Source of the DNA: Tanytarsus gracilentus
Taxonomy: Eukaryota; Arthropoda; Insecta; Diptera; Chironomidae
Length of the DNA: 64,000 bases
Assembly (NCBI GenBank): GCA_038502055.1
Contig: JAXRKN010000032.1
Coordinates: forward strand, 124,001 to 188,000
Reading direction: 5' to 3'
In this document: positions 1 through 10,772 of the stretch, one piece after another
Layout: each line of letters opens with the position of its first letter
Position numbering within the stretch: position 1 is the first letter of the stretch
Program-made: the position numbers and the translations under genes
The notes under the pieces: generated by a model
The model's input: only the letters and a program-made list of their open reading frames with translations
Told to the model about the DNA's origin: nothing
Database searches by the model: none

Positions 1-180
1 TTTTAATCAATCAGCAGTAATCCCGAGTAGAGAAAATAGAGCAGATCACCGTGCGATAAGATTTGAATCTAATACAAATTGGTAATATTACCATGGGTTC
101 TCCATTAATGATTATAGTCGTGATGAATAAAAAAGTAAATTTTTACCTTTAAATTTTAAGTTTCATCTTTTATTGAGCAT

Positions 181-1653
181 CTAAAATTGACTTGCAGCAG
201 TGCGTCTGACCCAAAAGCGAGCACGATAGTCGTCAGAGCATGTCAAAAAAGCCGGTTGTACTGGAGAATGTGTTAGGAAGCGTACAGGACCATTATGCCC
301 AAGAGACATTAAATGACATCGACTTGCATTTCGAGAGTTCCATGCGCAGAGTGAAGTGGTCGCCTCATCGGGAAATAAGACAAAATCTTCTGTGTGATTA
401 AAAACGGCCTGTGTACTGTGCTCTTGTTATAACAATGAGAAGAGAGAAAAGGTTGCTTGATTGAATTTAAATTGAAAAAAATTTAATTTAAAAATATAAA
501 ATACCTTGTTTGCCGGTAGTACCAGCACCTATGTAAAAAAAATTTTAATAATTAAACAATATTCAATTAAAAATAGTTTGAAAAATTAAACCTGTATAAG
601 CGATAAGCGCTCGACTTGATGACAATTCCCATAATTTAACGAGAGAGTCCTTGCCAGATGAAAGAAGATATTTTCCGTTCTTTGAGAAAACAACTGAGCA
701 AATTTCTTGACCTCCATGTGCTTCCGCGAATGTATTAATACATCTTCCACTAATTCCGTCCCAAATTTTAATCGTTCCATCAGTGCTTCCTGTCGCATAA
801 AGTTTTCCAGTTGCCGCATATTTGACACAATTAATGGATCCTTTATGGTGCTGCGATGGAATTGCAGAGACAAAACACTGAGCCGTGTTGACATCATAAA
901 TTCTCAAGAGATGATGATCGGTTCCAATTGCCAAAAAGTCACCGGTTGGATGAAAGCTTAAACAACGAACTGGCTCGCAGTCAGTAAATGTTTTATGCGA
1001 CTTTTTAACACTGGCTTTTCCAATATCAAAAAGTTTTACTGTGCAGTCACGACTTCCGCTCGCAAGAATGACGTTCGACGGATGAAATTCTAAATATGCT
1101 ACCTCATCCGTGTGATCATAGAGGGTCCTAATAACCGGATGACCTTGCTGTTGCTCTCTTTCATTTATTTCATCAGGCGCTGATTTTGCAAGCATTCGAT
1201 CGACACACAAAATCTTAATTGAAGCATCAAGAGAACCTGTAGCAACCAATTGTCCATCGAAACTAAAGCAGCCCGCACGACAAGCATGCTTGTGACTCGT
1301 AACATATGCAGTTTCATAACTCGCCGGTTCGGGAGCTGATGGAGTTCCATCTGCTTGAAATTCCAAATCCAAAAAACTATCGTCAACTTCGACATCTTTT
1401 TTTTCATTTTGCATTCCATTTATCATGATCTGATAGAGACGGTTACTGGGAGGACATGGTGGATCTGTTCGAATGCTATTAGCTAGCTCAGCGGCAATCG
1501 CAGGAAATCCATCATAGAATAATTGACTAAAGGCGAGAAAATTATTACAATTATCACCTTTGAATTAATTAAAAATTACCTTATAATAAGTCTATGTAAC
1601 AGTTCACGGTTCTTTGTTGTGTTGTTTGGGTCTAAAATCTCAATATCCTTCAT
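181..1653 (-). CDS. CstF50: Cleavage stimulation factor 50 kDa subunit (CstF50/CSTF1)
   Basis: Subunit of the CstF complex that acts with CPSF in 3' end cleavage of nuclear pre-mRNA. Exons on the minus strand are 1653-1580, 1526-592, 528-505 and 422-181, giving 424 residues (the human protein is about 430). The N-terminus carries the family homodimerisation segment (LHRLIIS, then QLFYDGFPAIAAELANS). A run of WD40 repeats follows, with blades ending in VKLFD, IKIWD and VKLWE. The C-terminus matches the family end (FNHTEDFVLFPDE, LGHNGPVR, CSDDYRARFWVRR). All introns are short GT-AG (53, 63 and 82 bp), and one exon is only 24 bp. A reverse-strand AATAAA lies just past the stop (169-174). The gene is divergent from the gene starting at 1974. 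Assignment rests on full-length family resemblance. Confidence 0.95.
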
Positions 1654-1973
1654 GTTTATAGAATTTTTTTTAAAATGGGGGAAAAACGAACTCGAAAATG
1701 TATAGGGGGTTAATAATAGCGGAAAATTGTTAAAAAGTATAGGAAATTTTAGATCTATAATTATTGAAGCTATATACAGGGTATAATAGATAGATTGAAA
1801 TATTTGTTACAACAAGCTGCTAAACTTTAAATTTTATTATCGAGCATTTTCGAATTTTTTCGGCATTCGGAAAACTAGCCATCCCGTCGCATCATTGTTT
1901 ACCCTAAAAAGTGTGAAATAAAAGTAAAAATTTGTTTCAAAGTCGATAATAAAGGCGAATTAAAACAATAATA

Positions 1974-4183
1974 ATGTCGAAACAGGAAGCATCCGTTGTT
2001 GTGAGCCCAACAGCAACAAAAAACGAAGACACACCGGTGAGTGAGTGGAGAAATGTGAAAAATTGGCATTGATACAGAAACGACGCTCAAAAAAAGAGAA
2101 AAAACTTTCCACTTCAAAAAAAAACTAATGTACTTTTGGGCGGCAAAACTGTCGATTTTACACTTATATCTTGTTTGAAAGGAGTGATTAAACAAACCAA
2201 TAGATATATAGTGTTACAAAGTAAATGCACATTCAATAAAATGTAAGACATAACACAAAGGCTTTATATTATATATATATAATATATAAACCTACATGTA
2301 TGCCTATGTAATCACTTTTTTCTTCTTATTCTTCTTTCTCACTCCATATTTTCATATGAGAACAAAAATCGCGTTCATTCTCGAAATATTTTTGATGGAC
2401 ATGCATTATTACTATGAAATGCACCAAAGTGCGTCTCGTTATTAACTATATGAATTTCAATCAAATACTTTCTAAAGAAAGCCGTACATGACAAATATTT
2501 TTTTAATAGTTTGTGATGTCATAAAAAAATTATGGGCTTTTTTTAAATTAGAGGTAATATTTTTTCTTTTTAGACAAAACGAACACCATCAAAGCGTAAA
2601 AGTCACATCGAGCGAATTCAAGAAGAAAGCAAGGAGCTTTTGAAAAATATGGGGGTTGAAGACTTTTCAGATGAACGGCAGACTCGCCGAAGTACTCGGT
2701 CGAGTACAAAATCGCAACCGCCAGCACCAGTCACTCCGCCAACACCTTTGACGCCCAACTCATCGCGTCGTGGTCGAAAGAAAAAGATCGACGAGGATGT
2801 TGAAGAATCGCCGGCTTCTAACGACAATGATAACGTTGTGGATTCGACTGTTGTCGTAAAGGAGCCACCAAAAAAACGTGCAAAATTGATCGAGGTCATC
2901 AATGAAGAGGAGGAGAAGCAACAATCTGAGGAAATTGATGGTCCAACGAATCCGGTTGAAGAGACACCTTCCTCTTCGACTAACGGAAGAGAAACGGGCA
3001 AAAAAATGGAGGTTGATGAACAACAACCAACACAAATGAAGGCAATTGACGCGAAGAATTTAAAAGAAACACCACCTGCCGTTGTTGAGAAGAGCGAGTC
3101 AAATAATTCGGGAGTAAGTCAAGAGATGATCCATGAGCCTCAGCAAATTGAAAATGTCACACATTCATCAACCGCCGAACACAAAGCCACCACTCCAGAG
3201 TCAGCTGTTGATGAGCCCAAGACAACCGAAGAAGAAGTGAGTTTAGTTTCTGGTGAATGGTTTGAATTTTTTCCGGTAATATCGAGTTGCCCTTCTTCAG
3301 AAACTCTGATCATTAGTTTCTTATACTGTTTATTTCCTAATATAGTTGATTATCCTAATTATTTCGATTATATCTAATTATTTTTCATAATTATAGATAA
3401 TTATCTTAATTATCGCTCGCTTTTTCCTGACCCAAATAGCAAACTTTAACATGAAGAAAGCGAGTGATAATTATCTTAATTATCAAAAATAACAAGAAAT
3501 AATTATAATAATTAGGAAAATAGTTAGGAAATTGAGCTTATTATAAGTTTCTCTCCAGGATTCAACATCGGAAGCTGCGTTTAGTGACGAGCTAACAAAA
3601 ACTGGACCACTGCAAGAGGAAGTTGTTTCTAAGAAAACAACCGAAGAGAAAATAAGAACATTGGAACCTGTTGAAGCCATGGAAGTTGACTCATCTTCGG
3701 TACATGTTGAAATCGCTGATGAAAGTAGCAATGATGTGGTTGAAATCAATCTGGCACCGCAATTAAATGATTGTGAAAATCAAGTAAATGAAGTTGAGAG
3801 TACAACAGAGGTTCCTCCATCTTCTGAACAGCAAACTCCTGAAACAAACGAAGTACAATCAAACGAAACTCCTGTGGCTGAGGTAAGTGAAGTCAAATCA
3901 GCAGCTGACCAAAATATTCAAGAACCTGAAATAACGCCAAACGAGCCACCACTTGAAAATAGCAGTGAAGTTGAAGTTCCAATCGAATTCGAAGAAAGCA
4001 CTGCCGTTGTTGATAATGAAGCTGTCGATGGAGAAAAAGTCATCTCATCCACAGAGAAAACCACCGAAGTAGAGACTTCACAAGGTGAGGAAGCAGCGAA
4101 TTAGCATAGCTTTATTACAACAAACAAAAAATAATTCACTTGCAGATGAACCTAAAATTGCCACTGAAACATCAGCAGACTAA
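1974..4183 (+). CDS. Unrecognised low-complexity acidic/basic protein, probably nuclear
   Basis: I do not recognise this protein. Exons 1974-2036, 2574-3236, 3559-4084 and 4146-4183 join in phase to 429 residues. If the last 61-bp intron is retained, the frame instead ends at 4104. The first ~100 residues are basic and serine/threonine-rich, with KRTPSKRKSHIERIQ, RRSTRSSTK and an AT-hook-like RRGRKKK near residue 85. KKRAK further on could be a nuclear localisation signal. The remaining ~300 residues are rich in E, S, T and P with no visible fold. A chromatin or nuclear role is inferred from composition only. Intron 2 (3237-3558) carries an AATTAT inverted-repeat element. Start choice: first ATG in a 320-bp divergent interval shared with CstF50. 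Confidence 0.7.
3315..3545. repeat. AATTAT-type inverted-repeat element in an intron
   Basis: Arms built from units such as TTTCCTAA, TCCTAATTATT and GATAATTATCTTAATTATC face each other across a core whose CTCGCTTT and AAAGCGAG halves are also inverted. The whole lies inside intron 2 of the gene starting at 1974. The same unit sequence recurs at 13075-13200, 14395-14449, 19168-19235, 34209-34316, 39336-39490, 42704-42751 and 42941-43066. Confidence 0.75.
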
Positions 4184-4720
4184 ATAACATCACAAATCTT
4201 CCTTCAACCAAGGTGAGGTGAGGCGAGAGAGTGAAAAGTAAATTCAGCATATTAGAAAATTCGTAAAACTGTAGGAAATAGCTTAAATTCTACCATATCA
4301 AAACGAGCTCGGTCATTTAGAAAAAAATATTCCCACTACAACAGAAGAGTATATAAGGTCGCCAAATTAAGTTTAAAAAAAGACGAATTGTAATATATCT
4401 TCAAAATTATTCAATTTTTGGAAATCATCACTATTTTTATTTGCCATAAACCAACTAGTTACGTTATGAATATTATTATTTTCACAATTCGGTTTAAGCG
4501 TTTTTTGAATTCTTACACATACTTTTAATTTAAAAGTTATAAATTGAGTTCTCAATTGTTAAATTCAACATTTCTTCGACAAATTTTAAAACAAAACAAA
4601 ACTATACATTTAGGATATGATTTTTAAAAATAATTTTCTCTTCAAAACCTTTACTTAACAATTACAGATAACTATTTAATAAGATAATTCAATGTTATAA
4701 TGTAATTTCATAAAATTTAT
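4184..4720. other. AT-rich intergenic sequence, no gene seen
   Basis: This holds the 3' flank of the preceding gene, then AT-rich sequence with only short, biased open frames. No domain, RNA gene or repeat boundary was seen. Confidence 0.6.
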
Positions 4721-5064
4721 GAATAACAAGAACAGACCCCATTTGCCGATATAAATTTTTTTAAAATTAACAGGGTTGAAAGCTGCACAAAAAAATGAGC
4801 GGCAATACATAAATTTCTTATCATCAAGTAAAATGGTGAAAATAAGCAGGAGTATATTTTTAACAGTTAATGTTAACAGTTAACATTAAATTTTTGATTA
4901 TTTCTCATCATTTTACTTTAAATTTTAATTTAAATTTTTTGTGCAAAAAAAGAAATAAAGTGAAGAAAAGAAATTAAAATATTGGCGCTCAATTTTTTGC
5001 GCAGTTTCCTACCCTTAATTTGAAATATTTTATATCGTTAAAATGGGGTCTGTTCTTGTTATTC
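4721..5064. mobile_element. Palindromic (fold-back) MITE-like element
   Basis: The two ends are inverted copies: GAATAACAAGAACAGACCCC at 4721-4740, and its complement (GGGGTCTGTTCTTGTTATTC) at 5045-5064. The similarity continues inwards with indels: GGTTGAAAGCTGCACAAAAA on the left pairs with a right-hand segment ending GCGCAGTTTCCTACC, and AGTAAAATGGTGAAAATAA pairs with TTATTTCTCATCATTTTACT. The centre is the palindrome TGTTAACAGTTAACA. Nearly the whole 344 bp can therefore fold as one long hairpin. No clear target-site duplication was found, so the family is not assigned. Confidence 0.75.
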
Positions 5065-5527
5065 CGTAATTTAATGCAAAGAAAATCATAAAAGGAAACG
5101 AATTGTACAATTTTTTTGGCATAATAAAAAAAAATAAAATAACATTTTGGACGGTTTTTTAGATTTTTATCAATTGAGAGGAGAAAGAAAGTGACCTTAA
5201 AGACTTTAATGAGAAAATAAATTCAAAAAAATATTTCTCTCTATATTCTAAGAAAAGAATGTTTCAAGACCCTCTCGTGGGTGTTGCATGCCCGCTTGTA
5301 AGATATCAGTACTGCAGTATTGGAAATGTAATTATGGGGAAGTCCTATGAAGAAGCCATATTGAAATTACTTTTGGAGAAGCCAAAAGAAAAGCACAAGG
5401 TGAAATATTTTTTTTTGAGGAAGTCAAAAGGGAATCTATCTATAAGAGTAAATATTAGCTTTCATAGAAAAAAATGTTTCAAAACCCACACGTGGGTGTT
5501 GCCGTGTAACCCACTTGTAACAGATCA

Positions 5528-5660
5528 GTATTGGCTTCCCCTTTGGCTTCCCCTTCTGGCCTCCCCTTTTGGCTTCCCAAAAATGGCTTCCCAAAATGGC
5601 TTCCCAAAATTGCTTCCCAAATTGGCTTCCCAAATTGGCTTCCCAAAATGGCTTCCCACT
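5528..5660 (+). repeat. 13-bp-type minisatellite (TGGCTTCCCAAAA)
   Basis: About ten imperfect copies of TGGCTTCCCAAAA and variants (TGGCTTCCCCTTC at the left edge) sit inside the repetitive element. A related array with the variant GGTTTCCCAAAAATAACTTC occurs in the copy at 50281-50836, so the array belongs to the element family. Confidence 0.85.
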
Positions 5661-5938
5661 GTGTTTCGACTGTGTTTCATTTTCCATTGTGTTTTATTTT
5701 CCATTGTGTTTCATTTTCCACTGTGTTCCATTTTCCATTGTGTTTCATTTTCCACTATGTTCCATTATCCATTGTGTTCCATTTTCCATTGTGTTCCATT
5801 TTCCATTGTGTTTCATTTTCCATTGTGTTTCATTTTCACCATGTTCAATTTTCCACTATGTTTCATTTTCCACTATGTTTCATTTTCCACTGTGTTCCAT
5901 TTTCCACTGTGTTCCATTTTCCACAGTGTTCCATTTTC
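5661..5938 (+). repeat. 17-bp-type minisatellite (CATTTTCCATTGTGTTC)
   Basis: About sixteen imperfect copies of a 16-17 bp unit, CATTTTCCAYTGTGTTY. A period that is not a clean multiple of three leaves several overlapping open frames of FHFPLC-type repeats. These are not considered genes. Confidence 0.9.
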
Positions 5939-6840
5939 AGATCCATGCCAATCAATTCCTGATGCAATTACGAGTTCAATGAGGCACATGAAGCCATACT
6001 TCTAAAAAATGGACATTAGTGGCATTCCTTGGACACTCCTGGCCGGCCGTGACGGTCATTCTTCAAAAACCATCAATGCTAATCAATTCCTGATGCAATT
6101 ACGAGTTCAACGAGGTACATGAAGCCATACTTTTAAAAAATGGACATTAGGGGCACTACTGGCCGGCCGTGATGGACATTGGTGGCACTCTTGGATGGCC
6201 ATGATAGACATTCCTCAAATATCATCAATGCCTTTCGATTCCTGATACAAATACGAGTTCAACGACATACATGAAGCCATATAACAGGAAATTTGTGTGA
6301 AAAATGGCATTTAGGGCTGTCCATGGCACGACCTGTGGTCATGACCCTCATAATTCCTAAAATGGCCGAATCTAAATTCATACACCTACCATTTGGCGAA
6401 AACTAGAAGTCTCTAGCTATCTCAGGAGCCGAGATCTCGATGGAACAGACGGACGGACGGACGGACGGACGGAAATAGGCGCATATAAGTGTTACACCAC
6501 TTCGTGGGTTACACTAAAAATTCAACATCCAAGTGTGGGGTTTGAAATTTTTTTTCAATTTTATTTCTGAGTTGCAACTCTTTGAATTCGAATTCGAACG
6601 GATCCAAATTAGAAAGAATATATTCAAAAACTCATCCATCCACTTATGAATATGTTGCCTTTCTATATATATTATAATCATGCCTCGATTTTGAGTGATG
6701 TAAATAATCTTAAGATCAAGGTACTCTCTCTAGCGCTCTATACACGCCATCCAATTTTTTGTGGTGAGAAGAGGGCTTAAGTTAATTACATTTTGTTTTA
6801 TGCAATTCACATTGAAACACGTATAATTATTGATGTAGGC

Positions 6841-8589
6841 CAAGGGGCTGACACTATCCGTTTTAACGGAAAAAACGGAAGAAAACGGAAAATAACGGAA
6901 GAAAACGGAAAAATTTAGGGTCAAACTCGAAAATCACTTTTCGTTTAAAACTTCCTATAATTCTTCTTTGCCTAAATTTTTTTTCAAGTAAATTTGAGAT
7001 TTTTTTAGTTTATATAAATTATTAAAAATTTGTCAATTCTTGTTGAGTTCTCAGCAATTAGAATTGATTTTTGAAAATATTTTTCGAGTCGGGTCCATCA
7101 TGGTCGGCCAGTAGTGCCACTAATGTCCATTTTTCAGAACTATGGCTTCATGGACCTCGTTGAACTCGTAATTGGATCAGAAATTGATTGGAATTGATGA
7201 CTTTTTGGTGGACTTTACCATCATAGATATTCAGGAGTGCCACTAATGCCCATTTTTCATGTCATTTGAATATATTTCATAATGCCAGTTTTATCAAACA
7301 ATTATTTCATGATTTTCGTTAAATCAAAAGTAGTATGGAATCAATATCACAACTTGTTTTACAAAACTCATTTTAACCGGTTCCTGGTGCAAATTTTTAC
7401 AAATTTAAATTATTTTATAACTTTTTCCACCACAATTTTATCCTTAATTATTACTATTTGGTGCAAAAATCCAGAGTCACAGTAAAAATAAGAAGGATTT
7501 TTTTGTTTGCGCTGTAAAAGCATTTATAAATTATTGTTCGTGAGTTTTAATTAACTTAATCCTTAAACACATTTCAAAGTATTTTAAATTTTGTATCAAA
7601 ACAGAATTATTCAAGTTAAAACTCTTTAAAAAGATTAATTATTTTCTAATATGTTGAGCTGAATTGAACGCTGAATATTCTGGTTTTTGAGAGACTCAGC
7701 GGTTAAAAATAAAATAATTATTTAAAGAATTCTGGCAACTAATTATGAAGAATAGAAAAAAATGGAGAATAACGGGAGAAACGGAAAATAACGGAAAAAA
7801 CGGGTGCAAATTTTTCGAGACGCTATGAAATTTTATAAAAACCGTTTTCTATAAAATCTATACTTTCAAATTCTATAACCGCCACATTCTATACTTTTCA
7901 AATTCTATACTTTTCACTTTCTATAAAATTTAAAAAATATTTTACCGTTGGTCATTTTACGCAAATTGGAACGCAAACAAATATTTTCATTGACACGCGC
8001 GAGACGGCATTTTTATTGTTTTTAAAATTTTAAATAAAAATCTAAGTTAACAATTAAAAGTATTAAGTTTTTTATTGAAAGAAACTGAAAAGTTGAATCA
8101 CGGATACAAAAGTTTTAAAAATGGTAAGAAATAAAAGTGAAAAATGCTAAATAAATTCCAGGATAAATTCTTTAAATTTTACAAAATAATTTAATTAAAG
8201 GATTTCGAAATATTAATCAAGGACCACTATTTGACCAAAAAGTTGATCCAAATCGACTACTATCAACACATTACATGCTGTTGCTACAGCTCTCATCATT
8301 CATATTTTACCAGTTATGCCAGAATAAGAATTTATTATTGATTTCATATTTTAAACAAAAGGCTTTAAATAAAAGTTATTTTTTGTTATATAAATCTAAA
8401 TTTATAATTTTAAACAATAAATGCCGTGTCAATGAAAATATTTCTTAGAATGCTAACTACTCTCTACACGTTCCGAACAAAAACTTTATGTAAAAAAAAA
8501 CTTTATAGAATGCGATTTTATAGAAAACGGTTTTTATAAAATGTCATAGCGTCTCAATTTTTCCGTATACGGAGAGTGTCAGTCCCTTG
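6841..8589. mobile_element. hAT-like non-autonomous transposon with nested insertions
   Basis: Terminal inverted repeats are CAAGGGGCTGACACTATCCG (left) and, read inward from the right, CAAGGGACTGACACTCTCCG. They are flanked by a perfect 8-bp duplication, ATGTAGGC (6833-6840 and 8590-8597). The 8-bp duplication and CA(A)GGG..TGACA ends fit the hAT superfamily. No transposase is visible in the 1,749 bp. It carries AACGGAAAA-type subterminal repeats (6862-6915 and about 7755-7805), a reversed fragment of the CCCAC/GTGGG family (about 7085-7260) and a nested element at 7817-8555. Confidence 0.88.
7817..8555. mobile_element. Nested inverted-repeat element with 8-bp duplication
   Basis: The ends start GAGACGCTATGAAATTTTAT on the left and, read inward from the right, GAGACGCTATGACATTTTAT. 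The match extends about 40 bp. The perfect 8-bp direct repeat AATTTTTC (7809-7816 and 8556-8563) shows insertion into the older hAT-like element. A second inverted block lies inside (ATATTTTCATTGACACG near 7980 and its complement near 8425). Superfamily not assigned; 8-bp duplications are made by hAT and P among others. Between the arms there is a short spliced-looking open frame (ATG at about 8121, then 8201-8337) of unknown meaning. Confidence 0.82.
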
Positions 8590-8699
8590 ATGTAGGCATT
8601 GCATCCAAAAAAATATTTTTAGTTATTGTCGTTTTTATAGCGTGCGCAAAAAAATTTATATTTTGTTAGGTCATGGCGTTTTAACCGTCAAAAATATTG

Positions 8700-9118
8700 T
8701 TAGAAAATGTTTCAAACCCACTCGTGGGTGTTGCTGCGTAACCCAACATATCAGATCAGTATTTGAAAATAAAATGCATAAAAAAGTCAGTCTAAGTCAA
8801 TCCGGACATTTTAGTTAATTCGAACAGTTATGGCTTTAAAAATAAGTTTAGCAGACAAAATTTTGAAAATTTGACCTTGCGACTTGAGGCACTTCTGAAA
8901 AATGGATATTAGTGTCACTCCTGGCGAGCCATCATAGACATGCCTCAAAAATCATCAATGCCAATCGATTCCTGATGCAATAACGTTCAACGATCCTAAT
9001 GAAGCCAGATACGAAAACTAGAAATCTCTAGGTAGCTCAGGGGCTGAGATCTCGATTGAACAGACGGAAAGATGAATATATAAGCGTTCGCACAACTTTG
9101 TTGGGTTATGCTAAAAAA
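8700..9118 (+). mobile_element. Short copy of the CCCAC/GTGGG-ended family (subfamily B)
   Basis: The left end has TTTCAAACCCACTCGTGGG followed by GCGTAACCCAACATATCAG. The right end shows a GAACAGACGG remnant and TTGGGTTATGCTAAAA. The interior lacks the minisatellites of the copy at 5261. The subfamily B left end recurs at 53996, 55921-56205 (reversed) and 59915. Confidence 0.78.
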
Positions 9119-10660
9119 ACAACTTATAATGACTACCATAATGATGATTAGTTTTAAGTGTGCTCACTTTTAAACATCCATCACTGTACCCATCTAAAAT
9201 CCTCAAATAAATTCATGGTCAAGAGTAACTCCAAGTTTTCCCACAAAGTCATAACATTTAGGTCGTTAATTTAAATTAGGAATATATATATATATAATTT
9301 AAAGTTACGGGTTTTCTATATTTTCATGCATCTTAATTAATAATTATTATTTTAACTTGATGGTTTAATGATACAAAATTTTTCAACATAAGTAACTAGT
9401 AGAAAGATCATCAAATTATTTTCGCCTAATTTGCCCTGAGTGAGTTAAAAATAAAAATACGGTGATACAATACTCATGACTCATATTTGTCTACATTCAT
9501 TTCTCGATTGCATGCGCATGCTAAAGATTAAAATTTTTTACGTATGAAAATTTTGAAATTTAGCGAAATATTCACTTACTGCGCGCAAAGAGTCGTAAGA
9601 TGTACATTCGCATCATGGATGTAAAGAAATTAAATAATTCTCACATTAAATAATGTTGGCAAAGAGATTGTGGGTTAAAAGAAGAAAATGAAAAGCGAAA
9701 CAGGTTCTTTGCGGGTACATAACGTTTTACTAAATTTTGATTCAAACTTGTAATCAACAGATTACGCGCAATGATTTTTTTGAATCAAATGACGACTTTT
9801 GTCTCCGATTAAATTTGATTAAATTTTTGAACGAAACCGCAGTTGGAGCTGTAAATTTTTACACTTGTAAACATCATTATATAACAGTCATCTCATCTTA
9901 TAAGCTACTCAAATGATTATAATCTTTTTCTTCCTTTCATTTTTCTCACTTTTTGAGTTACGCCTCGCAAAAATTGTTGAACGCCACTTTGTTAGCCAGA
10001 TTAAAAAACGTAAAGATATGCAGAAAAATCTTAAATAATTTAAAAAAAAAACAAGCTGTAAAAAATTCTTTAATACTTTCACTACCGATTAAAGATGAAA
10101 ATATAGATATGACATGTTGAAAAAATTAATTGAACTTTTTTTACAAAATAATCTATTTAATTAAAAATTGGTTTAATACAGCAGAGTGCATTTCAGTGGC
10201 ACTTTCATCAAAAAATCTCGTGACACTTCCCTATTTTTCTCTGCCAAAGAAATCGAAAGTTGATGATTAAATTGAATGAGCACGACTTTTATCCACAGCA
10301 CGATTCAAATATTGTCTAATATTAAGAGTTGAAGAAAAGTGCAATAAAAAATGCATATTCGATGTTTCCATTTGTATGATCATCGTACCTTTTTATTATA
10401 TGAGACTGGGTTATTACGATACACAAAGAGTGAGAGAGATATCAGTGACATAAAGCTTTACGGTTAGACCCGCAAGCAAAATAAAAACCATGCAATCAAA
10501 TCAGATGGTACCGTCGCCAAAGAGCCTAATAATCAAGTTAAAGCTCATCGTTTCGCTGAAGCTAGTTTTTTTTCTCTCTCACACATCGTTGCGAAGAAGA
10601 TTGAAAAAGAAGAGAGCCGAAATAATATAATTTGCATTGTTGGTTGAGCTGCAGTACGCG
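9119..10660. other. AT-rich intergenic and upstream region of the cuticle-like gene
   Basis: No coding region, RNA gene or repeat boundary was recognised. The part next to 10660 presumably holds the regulatory sequence for the gene at 10773. Confidence 0.55.
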
Positions 10661-10665
10661 ACGGC

Positions 10666-10675
10666 TATATAAAAG
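10666..10675 (+). promoter_or_regulatory. TATA box of the cuticle-like gene
   Basis: TATATAAAAG lies about 30 bp upstream of an initiator-like GCAGTCATTCG at about 10697-10705, with the ATG at 10773. Strong TATA plus initiator is common for insect cuticle genes. The start site is inferred from spacing. Confidence 0.75.
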
Positions 10676-10772
10676 TTGGAGTTCTATGGATGGGTAGCAG
10701 TCATTCGTGAACCTCATAAGACAACAAGTCTCGCTTTATATTTTTTCTTCATTTAATAATCATTTAAGCAAA

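Larger units (their letters stand above)
5261..6552 (+). mobile_element. CCCAC/GTGGG-ended repetitive element, expanded copy
   Basis: Two left ends lie in tandem, near 5261 and 5473 (TTTCAAAACCCACACGTGGG, then GTGTAACCCAC). The right end carries (GACG)n at about 6451-6472 and the inverted GTGGGTTACAC at about 6503-6513. It then continues into what looks like an inverted copy of the left end (to about 6552). Inside are a 13-bp array, a 17-bp array, and three ~120-160 bp tandem units containing GATGCAATTACGAGTTCAA-like sequence. There is no convincing protein; the long open frames here are translations of the minisatellites. Related copies occur at 8700, 12981, 50281, 53996, 55921 and 59915. 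Non-autonomous class II is likely but unproven. Confidence 0.8.

Noticed and set aside
1899..2195. Minus-strand open frame of 98 codons
   Set aside because: It overlaps the first exon and intron of the gene at 1974; cysteine/phenylalanine-rich shadow without similarity.
4089..4104. Stop at 4104 as the end of the 1974 gene
   Set aside because: Possible by intron retention, but a GT-AG pair (4085-4145) joins in phase to a further 12 codons and is preferred.
5259..6005. Three overlapping long open frames with FHFPLC and LPKMASQ repeats
   Set aside because: They are translations of 13- and 17-bp minisatellites inside a repetitive element. All frames are open because the repeat has no stop codons.
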